Of a stretch of DNA of 64,000 nt, positions 8,524 through 17,626 are shown piece after piece. The stretch comes from Ramlibacter henchirensis (GTDB lineage Bacteria; Pseudomonadota; Gammaproteobacteria; Burkholderiales; Burkholderiaceae_C): contig NZ_SMLM01000001.1 of the NCBI RefSeq assembly GCF_004682015.1, forward strand, positions 992,001 through 1,056,000. Direction: 5' to 3'. The position numbers and the translations under genes are program-made. Position 1 is the first letter of the stretch, and each line of letters begins with the position of its first letter. Below the pieces are notes generated by a model. The model saw only the letters and a program-made list of their open reading frames with translations, searched no databases and was not told where the DNA came from.

Positions 8524-9707
8524 ATGAAGTTTCACGCGAGCGTGCGAATGCGACTGGCCGCAGCGGCAATGGCGGTGTCGGCGGCCGTCGGCTGCGGCGG
8601 TGGGGGAGGGGGCGGAGCAGGGCCCGGCGCCCCGGTACCTCCAGGACCTCCGGACCCGCCGCCAATCCCCGCCGTGCTCACCTGGGGCGACTTCCCGTCT
8701 GCTTCGGTCGTGATCGGGCAGCCGGATTTCGACCGAGGCGATGCGCCTGCAACGCCTGTCCCGATCGACCGGTTGCGGTTCCCGATCGGGAATACCGGCG
8801 TGACGTCCGATGGGAGACTTTTCGTTGCGAGCTCGCAGGGGATCAGCGCCTTCGACGACTATGACGCCGTGAAAGGGCCGAGTGCCCGATTCAGCATGCC
8901 GGCAAATTTCCGCAGCGTTGGCGTCCATGGCGGGAAGCTGGTGTCGATCACGGACAGCCGGGTCGAGGTCTACAACCAGCCTCCGATCGATGATCGGCCG
9001 ACGTGACCGTCGGCGGCGCGCCCGATTGCAAAGCGAACCTCCTGAAAGAGCCCGAAGACGCGATCATCACGCCGCGCGGACAGCTCGTCGTCGCCGACAC
9101 GGAAAACAACCGGGTGCTGATCTGGGATCAGGTTCCGGAGCCGGGGAGCACGACCGACGCGACCTTCGTCGTGGGTCAGGCGAGCAAGGGGGCCTGCACG
9201 CGGAACGCGGGCAGGACAGCTCCGGATGAATTCACCCTGAGCGGGCCGACGTCCGTGTGGTCGGACGGTGTCCAACTGGTCGTCGTCGACCGAGGAAATC
9301 AGCGCGTCCTGATCTTCGATTTCCCGACGGCAGACTTTCCGGCCGCCAAGCGCGTGATCGGACAGTCCAATTTCAACGATTCCCTGCCCGATGCCGGCCT
9401 CGGAATCGCCACGAACGTCGGGCTGTCTTCGCCCCGGTCGATCGATGTTCGCGACAGTGGGCAAATGGCCGTAGCGGACACGGAAAACAACCGCGTGTTG
9501 ATCTGGGACACGTTCCCGGCAACAGATGGCCAAGCCGCCGATCAGGTGATCGGCCAAGACGACTTCACCGGGTCGGGATTGAACGCCGGGGGCTCTCCGG
9601 CTGCCAACACCCTTTCGTCGCCCACGGGAGTGCGCTTCGACGGTCGCAATCTGATCGTGGTCGACAGCGACAACAGCCGCGTCCTGGTCTTCCGCTCAAC
9701 CAACTAG
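8524..9707 (+). pseudogene. NHL-repeat beta-propeller lipoprotein, interrupted by a one-base frameshift
   Basis: A strong AGGAGG site precedes the ATG at 8524. The first frame gives a lipoprotein-type signal peptide ending at a Cys (SAAVGC), then a Gly- and Pro-rich tether and the start of a beta-propeller, and stops at 9006. A second frame opens with GTG at 9003 and carries NHL-type repeats (VADTENNRVLIWD appears twice, with GQxxF loops) to 9707. The repeat register runs through the junction if one base is added near 8998-9003. The intact product would be about 394 residues and probably lies on the cell surface or in the periplasm. The function is unknown. Overlapping start/stop codons could alternatively couple two genes. 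Confidence 0.7.
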
Positions 9708-9729
9708 TGCCACTGACGCGTCCCGCAAG

Positions 9730-9753
9730 GCGGCCGGTCTCCCGGCCGCTTTT
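9730..9753 (+). terminator. Intrinsic terminator after the NHL lipoprotein gene
   Basis: An eight-base perfect GC stem (GCGGCCGG / CCGGCCGC) with a TCTC loop is followed directly by TTTT. It sits 22 bases past the stop at 9707 and is the clearest rho-independent terminator in the window. Confidence 0.85.
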
Positions 9754-10063
9754 CACTTGTGGAGTCCATTCGTATGGATGAGCATGAGCCGTGTCCGCAC
9801 GTAAACCGTGCCATCCAACTCAGCAGTGTTTGTAAGAGCTGAACCGTTCACTTACAGCTGAGCCGGCGTCTCCTACAGACGCGTCGGACTTGTCCTACTA
9901 GCATCCGCGCCAACGCTGAGCTTGGCGCGCCGTTTCAGGGCCCGCTTCCTAAAGGCGCAACCAGCCCGGCGTCCCCGCTCCCGACTCGATCGCGGTCCCG
10001 CCGGCAAGAAGCCTGCGCCCGCGCCGGGCGGAGCTCTGCCCGAAGACACCCGAAGAGACGCCG
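9754..10063 (+). promoter_or_regulatory. Leader of the GH12-like gene with phased TAC-core repeats
   Basis: No coding potential is seen in this stretch. It holds an inverted repeat TGTAAG/CTTACA (about 9830-9856) with AGCTGA repeated next to each arm. It also holds three similar words with TAC cores at 9853, 9874 and 9896 (TTACAG, CTACAG, CTACTA), spaced 21 and 22 bases, about two helical turns. This arrangement suits a regulator binding on one face of DNA. The start of transcription was not identified. Confidence 0.4.
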
Positions 10064-11725
10064 ATGGTCCTGCAGTTGAAGAAGACCCCCCGAACCCGTT
10101 CGCAATGCAACGCCGCCGCGCGCCGCTTCAATGCGAAAGCCTGCGTGCTGGCGGCCGCCCTCACGCTCGGCACCGGCCTGAGCTGGGCCCAGGTGCCGAA
10201 CATCCCGGTGGCTCCCAGCCCCAACGCCTGGCTGCAGGCCGGCAACCCGAACGACGCGTACTGGGTCGAGGACAACCGGTGGGGCCAGGGCAGCATCACG
10301 GAAGGCCCGAACAGCTACCAGTTCCAGCAGCAGGTCGGCGTGAGCCCGAACGTCGGACCGGCCGGGGAGGTCGCATTCCGCATGAAGTGGCGCTGGCCCA
10401 ACCCGGCCGGCTCCGCCGAGGTGAAGGGCTTTCCCTCCATGATCAATGGCGGACGGCCGGGCTACTACAGCTCCGGAACGACCGTCGACGGCGACCCCGT
10501 GCGCCTCCCGAACGGCTCGACCCTGCAGCAGGCGCCCACGGGCCGCACGCCGGGGACCGTCTTCCCCATGCAGCTGCCGGTGAAGTCGCTGAAGGCCAAG
10601 TTCAACATGTCCCACCTGTCGGCGCCGACGGGCCAGGGCCAGCTGACGTTCGACATCTGGCTGCAGTCCGGCCCGAAGCAGGACTCGGGCTTCCTGAACT
10701 CGTCGATCACGCACGAGATCATGATCCCGCTGGCCAACTGGGGGAACTACGGCTCGCACAACGCGCCGGGCGGCCGCAACCCGATGTGGTACGACCATGA
10801 CGCGGTGATCGGCGGCAAGCGCTACCACGTGTACGCCACCAAGGGCGCCGACGGCGCGCTGCTCTTCAACTTCGGCACGCTCAACGGCGCCTACGGCCGC
10901 ACCGGCTGGAAGATGATCGCCTTCGTGCCGGAGGTGATGCCGGTGGCGCCCGGCGAGATCGACCTCGCCGCGATCATCAACTACGTGACGACGCGCCGCG
11001 ATGCGAAGGGCACGCCCTGGGCCGTCGGCAACGAATACGTGGCCAGCGTCGAACTGGGCGTGGAGCCCGTCGTCGGCAGCGGCGACATCGTGGTCCACGA
11101 CTACAAGGTGTGGACCGGCACGAGCACCGCACCGGCGCCTGCGCCTGCACCCAGCCCGGCTCCGGCCCCGGCCCCGGCCCCGGCCCCGGCCCCGGCCCCG
11201 GCCCCGGCGCCGTCGTACCCGGCTCCTGCACCCTCACCAGGCCCGGCCCCCGCGCCGGCGCCCGTCACTTCGCCCGCTCCCGCCCCCGCACCTTCCACGA
11301 GCTGCCCGGCCTGGAACGCCACGACCCGCTACATGCCGGGCGTGAAGGTCATGCGCCTTGGCCAGGCCTACGCGGCGACGCAGCTGAGTGCGACCGTGTG
11401 GAACGTCAACTCGCCGCCCGAGTGGACGCCGAGCTACTGGAGCAAGACCGCTTGCACCACGACGACTGCGCCCGCGCCCGCGCCAGCTCCCGTGCCCGCG
11501 CCGGCTCCGGCTCCGGCTCCGGCACCGACTCCAGCGCCCGCGCCCGCGCCGGCGCCGGTCGCGAGCTGCCCGGCATGGAACGCGACGACCCGCTACCTGC
11601 CCGGCAACAAGGTGACCCGCCTCGGCCAGGTCTACGCGGCGACCCAGTTGAGCGCGTCTGTGTGGAACGTCAACTCGCCGCCCGAGTGGACGCCGACGTA
11701 CTGGGGCAAGTCCACCTGCAACTGA
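10064..11725 (+). CDS. Secreted GH12-like glycoside hydrolase with two CBM5/12 modules
   Basis: The 553-residue protein has a signal peptide ending near residue 42 (GTGLSWA). The catalytic domain (about 45-350) has jelly-roll features of GH12 endoglucanases/xyloglucanases. These include EDNRWGQG and THEIMIP with candidate nucleophile Glu218. The candidate acid/base is Glu334 in GVEPVVG. Pro-Ala linkers separate it from two near-identical modules of about 50 residues (CPAWNATTRY, then WTPSYW or WTPTYW), which match the CBM5/12 carbohydrate-binding fold. It probably cuts beta-glucan outside the cell. GH12 assignment is by motif and needs a profile search; the exported, modular architecture is clear. 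Confidence 0.75.
   Translation: MVLQLKKTPRTRSQCNAAARRFNAKACVLAAALTLGTGLSWAQVPNIPVAPSPNAWLQAGNPNDAYWVEDNRWGQGSITEGPNSYQFQQQVGVSPNVGPAGEVAFRMKWRWPNPAGSAEVKGFPSMINGGRPGYYSSGTTVDGDPVRLPNGSTLQQAPTGRTPGTVFPMQLPVKSLKAKFNMSHLSAPTGQGQLTFDIWLQSGPKQDSGFLNSSITHEIMIPLANWGNYGSHNAPGGRNPMWYDHDAVIGGKRYHVYATKGADGALLFNFGTLNGAYGRTGWKMIAFVPEVMPVAPGEIDLAAIINYVTTRRDAKGTPWAVGNEYVASVELGVEPVVGSGDIVVHDYKVWTGTSTAPAPAPAPSPAPAPAPAPAPAPAPAPAPSYPAPAPSPGPAPAPAPVTSPAPAPAPSTSCPAWNATTRYMPGVKVMRLGQAYAATQLSATVWNVNSPPEWTPSYWSKTACTTTTAPAPAPAPVPAPAPAPAPAPTPAPAPAPAPVASCPAWNATTRYLPGNKVTRLGQVYAATQLSASVWNVNSPPEWTPTYWGKSTCN
11128..11210 (+). repeat. Hexanucleotide repeat encoding the first Pro-Ala linker
   Basis: CCGGCC-type hexamers are repeated about six times without interruption, within a longer stretch encoding alternating Pro and Ala. 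A second, more degenerate Pro-Ala linker lies at about 11467-11562. Such tracts are prone to slippage, so linker length may vary between strains. Confidence 0.85.
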
Positions 11726-11789
11726 CCGTGCTCCGGTCGCCTGCTGACCCGTTGCGCCCGGCCTGGGCTGCCCGCACACTCGGGCGCTC

Positions 11790-12527
11790 ATGACCGAGCG
11801 CAATGCCATGCACCAGCAGGATTTCGAGTCCCCCGCCCTCCGCGGCCATCGCGAAGACCTCGCGCTGGCGCTGCGGGCCGCCGCGCACCACGGCCTGGCC
11901 GAAGGCGTCTGCAACCACTTCAGCCTGGAGCTGCCCGACGGCTCGGGCCGATTCCTGCTCAATCCGCGCGGGCTGCTGTGGCAGGAGGTGCGCGGCGACG
12001 ACATCGTGATGGTCGATGCGCACGGCCGCAAGCTCGCGGGGCGCCACGAGGTGGAGCCGACGGCGATGTTCATCCACGCCGCCGTGCACCGCATTGCGCG
12101 CAAGGCCTGCGTGCTGCACACCCACATGCCGTACGCGACGGCGCTGACGCTCACCGCCGACCGCGGGCTGGACACGACGCTCTCGCAGAACGCGATGCGC
12201 TTCCACGGGCGCCTCGCGATCGACCGCACGTACAACGGCCTCGCCCTGGACGAGCGCGAAGGCGAGCGCATCGCACGCGCGATGGAAGGGCGCGACGTCG
12301 CCTTCCTGGCCAACCATGGCGTGATCGTCTGCGGCGACCGCGTCGACTACGCGTACGACGACCTCTACTACCTGGAGCGCGCGTGCCTGCACCAGGTTCT
12401 GGCGCAATCCACCGGCCAGCCGCTGGTTGCGGCTGCGGAGGAGCTGGTGCGCCGCGTCGCCGGACAGATCCAGCAGGAGCGGCTGCAGTCCGAGCTCTTC
12501 TTCGAAGCGCTGCGGCGCGTGCTCTGA
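11790..12527 (+). CDS. Class II aldolase/adducin family protein
   Basis: The 245-residue protein has the family's zinc site: His110 and His112 in LHTHMPYA, a third His in FLANHG (about 178), and a candidate catalytic Glu in EVEPT (about 89). Members are fuculose- or ribulose-phosphate aldolases or decarboxylases of aldol-type substrates. Many close relatives in Burkholderiales are of unknown substrate. An internal ATG at 11808 is an alternative start. No kinase, isomerase or transporter is adjacent that would reveal the substrate. Confidence 0.85.
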   Translation: MTERNAMHQQDFESPALRGHREDLALALRAAAHHGLAEGVCNHFSLELPDGSGRFLLNPRGLLWQEVRGDDIVMVDAHGRKLAGRHEVEPTAMFIHAAVHRIARKACVLHTHMPYATALTLTADRGLDTTLSQNAMRFHGRLAIDRTYNGLALDEREGERIARAMEGRDVAFLANHGVIVCGDRVDYAYDDLYYLERACLHQVLAQSTGQPLVAAAEELVRRVAGQIQQERLQSELFFEALRRVL

Positions 12528-12548
12528 GGGATTGCCCTCACGGATGGG

Positions 12549-12568
12549 TTGCATTGGCCCAAATGCAA
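12549..12568. promoter_or_regulatory. Palindrome upstream of the trehalose-phosphate synthase gene (operator candidate)
   Basis: Arms TTGCATT and AATGCAA are perfect seven-base inverted repeats around a six-base centre. The palindrome lies 133 bases before the downstream start and 21 bases after the aldolase stop. A TAAATT word (12581-12586) follows and could be a -10 element. This looks like a dimeric repressor or activator site. Confidence 0.45.
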
Positions 12569-12659
12569 TCGCCGTGCAGGTAAATTAGCCCGTCCGGCAG
12601 AACTCTGCTGTTCCCCCGCAGTCCAATTGCGGATCGCGGACCTTGCATGGGCAGGCCTT

Positions 12660-12686
12660 TTTCCGGCGCGCGGCTTTCCGGCGCGC
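12660..12686 (+). repeat. 12-bp direct repeat in the leader of the trehalose-phosphate synthase gene
   Basis: TTTCCGGCGCGC occurs at 12660-12671 and again at 12675-12686, just before the ATG at 12702. The 15-base periodicity keeps reading phase. It may affect mRNA structure near the start, as no strong ribosome site is visible. Confidence 0.6.
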
Positions 12687-12701
12687 CATCGACGCTCATC
12701 G

Positions 12702-14966
12702 ATGAAAGCCTTCAACCTTCAGCTGCGGTTCCTGGTTCCCCTCGTCGTCGTGCTCACCGCGGCGGCCTACTTCGCGCTGCCGCTGATGGACAGCCTCACG
12801 CTGCGCTGGTTCGCGCGCGACATGAACATGCGCGGCAACCTGATGGCCAACACGCTGTCGGAGTCCATCGCCGCGGCACTCGAGGACCCGAAGGGCCGCA
12901 AGCTCCAGCAACTTTTCAATCGTGCGGTCGAGGACGAGCGCATGGTCGCCATGGGCTGGTGCTCGCCGACGGGCGAGCTGCTCACGCGCACCGCCAGCTA
13001 TCCGCGCGAGCTGTCCTGCGACGATGCCGATCGCCTCGCGTCGGAGACGGAGCCGCGCCTGCGCCTGCCCGGCGGTCCGGTGCACGTGAGCGCGCATCCC
13101 GTCACGGCCGAATCGGGGCCGGTCGGCCAGCTGGTGCTGCTGCACGACCTGAGCTTCATCGAACGCCGAAGCCTCGATACGCGCCGCTACCTGATCGCGC
13201 TGCTCGCCGGGGTGGGCATCGTCATCGCGCTGGTCACGATGGCCGTCGCGCAACTCAGTTGGCGCGGCTGGGTGTCCGGCACGCGCGCGCTGCTGCGCGG
13301 CGAAGGCCTGGTGCGCCCGCTGGGCGGCGGCGCGCCGGAGCTGGCGCCCGTGGCCGCGGAGCTGCGCGCCCGGCTGCGTGACCTGGAGGACGAGTACCGC
13401 CGCTACCAGGGCCATGAAGCGGAGTGGGACGCGCCGCGGCTGCAATCGCTGTTGCGGTCGCAGCTGCGCGGCGACCAGGTCATCGTCGTCTCCAACCGCG
13501 AACCCTACATCCACGAGAAGGGCAAGGACGGGCGCGTCTTCGTGCGCCGTCCGGCCAGCGGCCTCGTGACGGCGGTGGAGCCTGTCATGCGCGCCTGCTC
13601 CGGCACCTGGATCGCGCACGGCAGCGGCACCGCCGACCGCAAGGCGGTCGACCGGCACGACCGCGTGGCGCTGCCGCCGGGCCACGAGGAGTACCAGCTG
13701 CGCCGCGTGTGGCTCTCGCCCGAGGAGGAGCAGGGCTACTACTACGGCTTCGCCAACGAAGGCATGTGGCCGCTGTGCCACGTGGCCCACGTGCGCCCGG
13801 TGTTCCGCGAGTCCGACTGGCTGTACTACAAGACGGTCAACCAGCGCTTCGCCGACGCGGTGGTGGCCGAGGCGCGCAGCGAAGACCCGGTGGTGCTGGT
13901 GCAGGACTACCACTTCGCGCTGCTGCCGGCCATGGTGCGTCGGCGGCTGCCGCGCGCCACCATCCTCACCTTCTGGCACATCCCCTGGCCGAACCCGGAA
14001 TCGTTCGGCATCTGCCCCTGGCGCCAGGAGATCCTGGAAGGCCTGCTGGGCAGCACCATCATGGGCTTCCACACGCGCTTTCACTGCAAGAACTTCATCG
14101 AGGCGGTGGACCGTTACCTCGAAGCGCGCATCGAGCACGAGCATTCGACCATCTCGTACAAGGGCGAGCAGACCTTCATCGAGAGCTATCCGATCTCGAT
14201 CGAGTGGCCCACCCGCGATTCGGTGTCGGAATGGGCTTCGCCCGCCGAGTGCCGCCGCCAGGTCTGCGAGTTGCACGACATCCCCGGCCACCACCGTATC
14301 GCGGTGGGCGTCGACCGGTTCGACTACACCAAGGGCATCCTGGAGCGGCTGCACGCGGTGGAGCGGCTGCTGGAGAAGCACCCCGAGTGGCGGGGCAAGT
14401 TCACGTTCGTGCAGGTGGCCGCGCCCACGCGGGCGGCGCTGGAGGAATACCAGGCGTTCCAGCAGCGCATCGAGCAGGTCACGCGCCGCATCAACGAACG
14501 TTTCTCCGCGGGCGGCCGCGAGGTGGTGCGGCTGCTCGCGCAGCACCATGAGCACGAGCAGGTCAACCGCCTCTACCGCGCGGCCGACGTGTGCCTGGTC
14601 ACCAGCCTGCACGACGGCATGAACCTGGTGTGCAAGGAGTTCGTCGCCGCGCGCGACGACGAGCAGGGCGTGCTGGTCCTCAGCCGCTTCGCCGGCGCGG
14701 CGCGCGACATGCCCGAGGCGCTGATCGTCAATCCTTACCACGTCGAGGAAGTGGCGGACGCGATCCATCGGTCGCTGACCATGCCGCCGGCCGAACAGCG
14801 CGAGCGCATGGCCAACCTGCGCAGCACGGTGCGCGAGTTCAACGTCTACCGCTGGGCGGGCAAGATGCTGACGGACGCGGCGCGCTGGCGCCTGCGCGAG
14901 CGCATCTCCGAGCGGGTGCAGCGGCACGGTGCGCCGGAAGAGGAGCGCAACGCCGCGAACATGTAG
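12702..14966 (+). CDS. Membrane-anchored trehalose-6-phosphate synthase with N-terminal sensor-like domain
   Basis: The protein is 754 residues, about 280 longer than ordinary OtsA. Helices at about 9-29 and 163-187 flank an extracytoplasmic domain of about 130 residues, followed by a HAMP-like linker. From about residue 258 it is a GT20 synthase: [48 protein letters not shown] and [13 protein letters not shown]20 makes trehalose-6-phosphate from UDP-glucose and glucose-6-phosphate. The fused receptor-like front suggests activity gated by an outside signal such as osmotic or envelope stress. No phosphatase (otsB) is nearby. The ATG at 12702 directly precedes the first helix. Confidence 0.88.
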   Translation: MKAFNLQLRFLVPLVVVLTAAAYFALPLMDSLTLRWFARDMNMRGNLMANTLSESIAAALEDPKGRKLQQLFNRAVEDERMVAMGWCSPTGELLTRTASYPRELSCDDADRLASETEPRLRLPGGPVHVSAHPVTAESGPVGQLVLLHDLSFIERRSLDTRRYLIALLAGVGIVIALVTMAVAQLSWRGWVSGTRALLRGEGLVRPLGGGAPELAPVAAELRARLRDLEDEYRRYQGHEAEWDAPRLQSLLRSQLRGDQVIVVSNREPYIHEKGKDGRVFVRRPASGLVTAVEPVMRACSGTWIAHGSGTADRKAVDRHDRVALPPGHEEYQLRRVWLSPEEEQGYYYGFANEGMWPLCHVAHVRPVFRESDWLYYKTVNQRFADAVVAEARSEDPVVLVQDYHFALLPAMVRRRLPRATILTFWHIPWPNPESFGICPWRQEILEGLLGSTIMGFHTRFHCKNFIEAVDRYLEARIEHEHSTISYKGEQTFIESYPISIEWPTRDSVSEWASPAECRRQVCELHDIPGHHRIAVGVDRFDYTKGILERLHAVERLLEKHPEWRGKFTFVQVAAPTRAALEEYQAFQQRIEQVTRRINERFSAGGREVVRLLAQHHEHEQVNRLYRAADVCLVTSLHDGMNLVCKEFVAARDDEQGVLVLSRFAGAARDMPEALIVNPYHVEEVADAIHRSLTMPPAEQRERMANLRSTVREFNVYRWAGKMLTDAARWRLRERISERVQRHGAPEEERNAANM

Positions 14967-15025
14967 GCTTGGTGCCTTGCGGGGCGTGCGGTGCGCCGCG
15001 CCCAACCCGCACACGGAGGCCTGCG

Positions 15026-15343
15026 ATGTCCGTCTACCTGTACCGGTTGATCCCGCCCCGGCCGGACTTTCCCGCCGGCATGACACCCGCCGAAGGTGCT
15101 GCGATGCAAAGCCACTTCGCCTACTGGACCGGGCAGATGAACCGCGGCTCGGTCATCGTGTACGGGCCGGTGCCCGATCCCAAGGGCACGTGGGGCATCG
15201 CGGTCCTGACGGTGGGCGACGAGGCGCAGGCGCGAACCATCTGCGCCGGCGATCCCGCCGTGACCGCGAATGCCGGCTTCAGCTTCGAGCTGATTGCCAT
15301 GCCGCACGCCATCGTGCGGGGCGACACCGCCAATGCGAGCTGA
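15026..15343 (+). CDS. YciI-like protein
   Basis: The 105-residue protein has the alpha/beta ferredoxin-like YciI pattern: a short first strand (YLYRLIPPRP), a His-containing helix (QSHFAYWTGQM), GSVIVYGPVPDP, then a glycine-rich strand and AGDPAVTANAGFSFEL. YciI-family proteins are small proteins, some with hydrolase or dehalogenase-like chemistry; most have unknown roles. An ACGGAGG ribosome site precedes the ATG. Its stop overlaps the start of the CYTH gene. Confidence 0.75.
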   Translation: MSVYLYRLIPPRPDFPAGMTPAEGAAMQSHFAYWTGQMNRGSVIVYGPVPDPKGTWGIAVLTVGDEAQARTICAGDPAVTANAGFSFELIAMPHAIVRGDTANAS

Positions 15344-15860
15344 TCCTGTGGCGCGCAACATCGAGATCAAGGCTCGTATCGAAAGCGTCGAGGCGCTGGT
15401 GCCCAGGGCCGCCGCCATCGCGACGGAAGGGCCGGTGCACATCCTCCAGGACGACACCTTCTTCCCGTGCGCGAACGGCAGGCTGAAGCTGCGGGCGTTC
15501 TCCGCGGATTCGGGCGAGCTCATCTTCTACCGCCGCGCCGACCAGCAAGGGCCGAAGGAATCGTTCTACCTGCGCTCGCCCACGTCGGCACCGGACATGC
15601 TGCGGGAGTCGCTGGGCCTGGCGTACGGGCTCGCAGGGCGCGTGCGCAAGCTCCGCACGCTGTTCCTCGTGGGCCGCACGCGTGTGCATCTCGATCGCGT
15701 CGAGGGGTTGGGGGATTTCCTCGAACTCGAAGTCGTGCTCGAGGAGAACGAAGCGTCCGAAGCCGGCGTTCGCGAAGCGCAAGAGCTCATGCAGCGACTC
15801 GGGATCGGGGAATCCGCGCTCATCGAAGGCGCGTACGTGGATCTTGCCGGGAGGACCTGA
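15333..15860 (+). CDS. CYTH-domain (class IV adenylate cyclase/thiamine triphosphatase-like) protein
   Basis: About 175 residues from the ATG at 15333; a GTG at 15348 is an alternative start that would avoid overlapping YciI. The N-terminal signature reads NIEIKAR, a variant of ExExK with Asn in the first position. Alternating charged strands follow (RLKLRAF, ELIFYRRAD, TRVHLDRVEGLGDFLELE), as in the CYTH tunnel fold. Family members hydrolyse or cyclise triphosphate substrates using Mg. The physiological substrate is unknown. Confidence 0.75.
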   Translation: MRADPVARNIEIKARIESVEALVPRAAAIATEGPVHILQDDTFFPCANGRLKLRAFSADSGELIFYRRADQQGPKESFYLRSPTSAPDMLRESLGLAYGLAGRVRKLRTLFLVGRTRVHLDRVEGLGDFLELEVVLEENEASEAGVREAQELMQRLGIGESALIEGAYVDLAGRT

Positions 15861-16261
15861 TGCTCAAGACCTACCAGGGCAGCTGCCACTGCGGAGCGGT
15901 CCGCTTCGAGGCCGACCTCGACCTGGAGCAGCCCACGTACCGCTGCAACTGCTCGATCTGCCGGCGCACGCGCTTCTGGGTGGCAGTGGCGAGGGATGGC
16001 GGACTGCGCGTCCTGAGCGGCGAAGCGGAGCTGACCCGCTATGTGTTCAACACCCGAAAGAACGAGCACTGGTTCTGCCGACACTGCGGCGTGCGGCCGT
16101 TCGGTATCGGAAACGAGACGCCGATCGGCAAGATGTACGGCGTGAACGTGGGTTGCCTTGAAGGCGTCTCGGACGAGGAACTCTCAAGGCTGCCGATCAC
16201 GTACGTCGACGGCCTGAACGACCGGCCCGACCGCGCGCCGGAGTTCTTCTCGCACCTCTAG
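15860..16261 (+). CDS. GFA family (CENP-V/GFA domain) zinc protein
   Basis: The 133-residue protein has paired cysteines of the GFA fold: CHCGAVRF, RCNCSICRRT and CRHCGVRPFG. These bind two zinc ions in family members. The fold was named for a glutathione-dependent formaldehyde-activating enzyme, but many members have other or unknown roles. The start overlaps the CYTH stop by one base, so YciI, CYTH and GFA genes form a coupled trio. Confidence 0.85.
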   Translation: MLKTYQGSCHCGAVRFEADLDLEQPTYRCNCSICRRTRFWVAVARDGGLRVLSGEAELTRYVFNTRKNEHWFCRHCGVRPFGIGNETPIGKMYGVNVGCLEGVSDEELSRLPITYVDGLNDRPDRAPEFFSHL

Positions 16262-16264
16262 GGA

Positions 16265-17590
16265 CTAGCGCACCACCAGCGCGTTCAGCCGCGCCAGGTC
16301 TTCCGGCTGCAGCGTGCCGTTGGCCTGGCGCAGGCGCAAATGGCCAATCAGAACGTTGTAGCGCGCCTGCGCAAGGTCGCGCTTGGTCTGAAAGAGCTGG
16401 CTTTGCGCGTTGAGCACGTCGATGTTGATGCGAACGCCCACCTGGTAGCCCAGGCGGTTGGCGTCGAGCGCGAGCTGGCTCGAAGACTCGGCCGCTTCGA
16501 GCGCACGGACCTGGCCCTGGCCGGAGATGACGCCGAAGTAGGCCGTGCGCGTGGCCTGCGCGACGTTGCGGCGCGCGGCCTCCAGGTCGGCCTTCGCCCG
16601 CTCTTCCAGCGAGAGCGTCTCGCGGATGCGGTTCTGAGTGGAGAAGCCTGCGAACAGCGGCAGGTTGAACGTCACGCCGAGCTGGCCGACGTTGTTGCGG
16701 TTGTCCAGGGTGGACGTCGCGCTGCCGTTCACGTTGCGCTGGATGCCGTAGCTGGCCGTGAGGTCCAGCGTGGGCTTGTGGCCGGCCTTGGCCTTCTCGG
16801 TTTCCCACTCGGCGATGTCGACGCCGGTGCGCGCCTGCTGGATGGTGGGGCTGACCGCCTCGGCCTGCGACACCCAGGCGTCCACGCTCGCGGGCTCCGG
16901 GGGCGGCACGTTCAGCGGCGCGGCGAGCGGCACCGGCTGCGAATCGGGGCGGCCGGTCAGCGTGTCCAGCGCCAGCTTGCGCACGCGCAGGTCGTTCTCG
17001 GCCTGGATCTCCTGGGCCGTGACGAGGTCGAACCGCGCCTGCGCCTCGCGCGTGTCGGTGATGGTGGCGGTGCCGACCTCGAAGTTGCGCTTGGCGGAGG
17101 CCAGCTGTTCGTTCACCGCGGTCTTCTGCGCCCGCACGAAGGCCAGCGTGTCCTGCGCGGCCAGCACGTCGAAGTAGGCCTGGCTCACGCGGATGATCAG
17201 GTCCTGGCTGGCGGCCGTGAGCTGGGCCTGCGCCAGGTCGACCTGCAGCTTGCCCTGCTGCCAGGTGGCCCAGTTGGCCGGGCGGTAGATCGGCTGCGCG
17301 GCGGACAGGGTGGCGGTCTGCGTGCCGAAGTTGCGCTCGCCAGGCGGGTTGTTCACCTCGAAATCGGAGCGGCTGATGGTGGAGGCGAGGTTGGCGGTGG
17401 GCAGGATGCCGGCGCGGGCCTGCTCGGCGCGCGCCAGGTTCGCGTCGTACTGGGCGCGGGCCGCCTGCCACACCGCGTCATGCGCCCGCGCCGACTCGTA
17501 CAGCGCCAGCAGGCTCTGGGCGCCGGCCGGAGCCGCCGCCAGGGCCGCGGCGAGCGCCGTCGCCAGGGGGAGTAGCCGCGAGGGTGTCAT
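16265..17590 (-). CDS. tolC: TolC family outer-membrane efflux protein
   Basis: The 441-residue protein has a signal peptide (ALAAAPAGAQ) and two long helical repeats, each ending in a TolC-type stretch (QAYFDVLAAQDTLAFVRAQ and TAYFGVISGQGQVRALE). It forms the trimeric outer-membrane channel of efflux pumps and type I secretion. It is last in the tetR-pcm-rhodanese-tolC operon, whose repressor may respond to a pump substrate. It converges with the GFA gene, leaving only three bases between stops. Confidence 0.93.
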   Translation of the reverse strand: MTPSRLLPLATALAAALAAAPAGAQSLLALYESARAHDAVWQAARAQYDANLARAEQARAGILPTANLASTISRSDFEVNNPPGERNFGTQTATLSAAQPIYRPANWATWQQGKLQVDLAQAQLTAASQDLIIRVSQAYFDVLAAQDTLAFVRAQKTAVNEQLASAKRNFEVGTATITDTREAQARFDLVTAQEIQAENDLRVRKLALDTLTGRPDSQPVPLAAPLNVPPPEPASVDAWVSQAEAVSPTIQQARTGVDIAEWETEKAKAGHKPTLDLTASYGIQRNVNGSATSTLDNRNNVGQLGVTFNLPLFAGFSTQNRIRETLSLEERAKADLEAARRNVAQATRTAYFGVISGQGQVRALEAAESSSQLALDANRLGYQVGVRINIDVLNAQSQLFQTKRDLAQARYNVLIGHLRLRQANGTLQPEDLARLNALVVR

Positions 17591-17626
17591 CGTCCGTCCT
17601 TTGCCCGTTTTATTCGTGCTGGCTCG

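Noticed and set aside
11128..11562. Possible CRISPR-like or satellite repeat
   Set aside because: Repeats are hexamers in frame, encoding Pro-Ala linkers, with no spacers.
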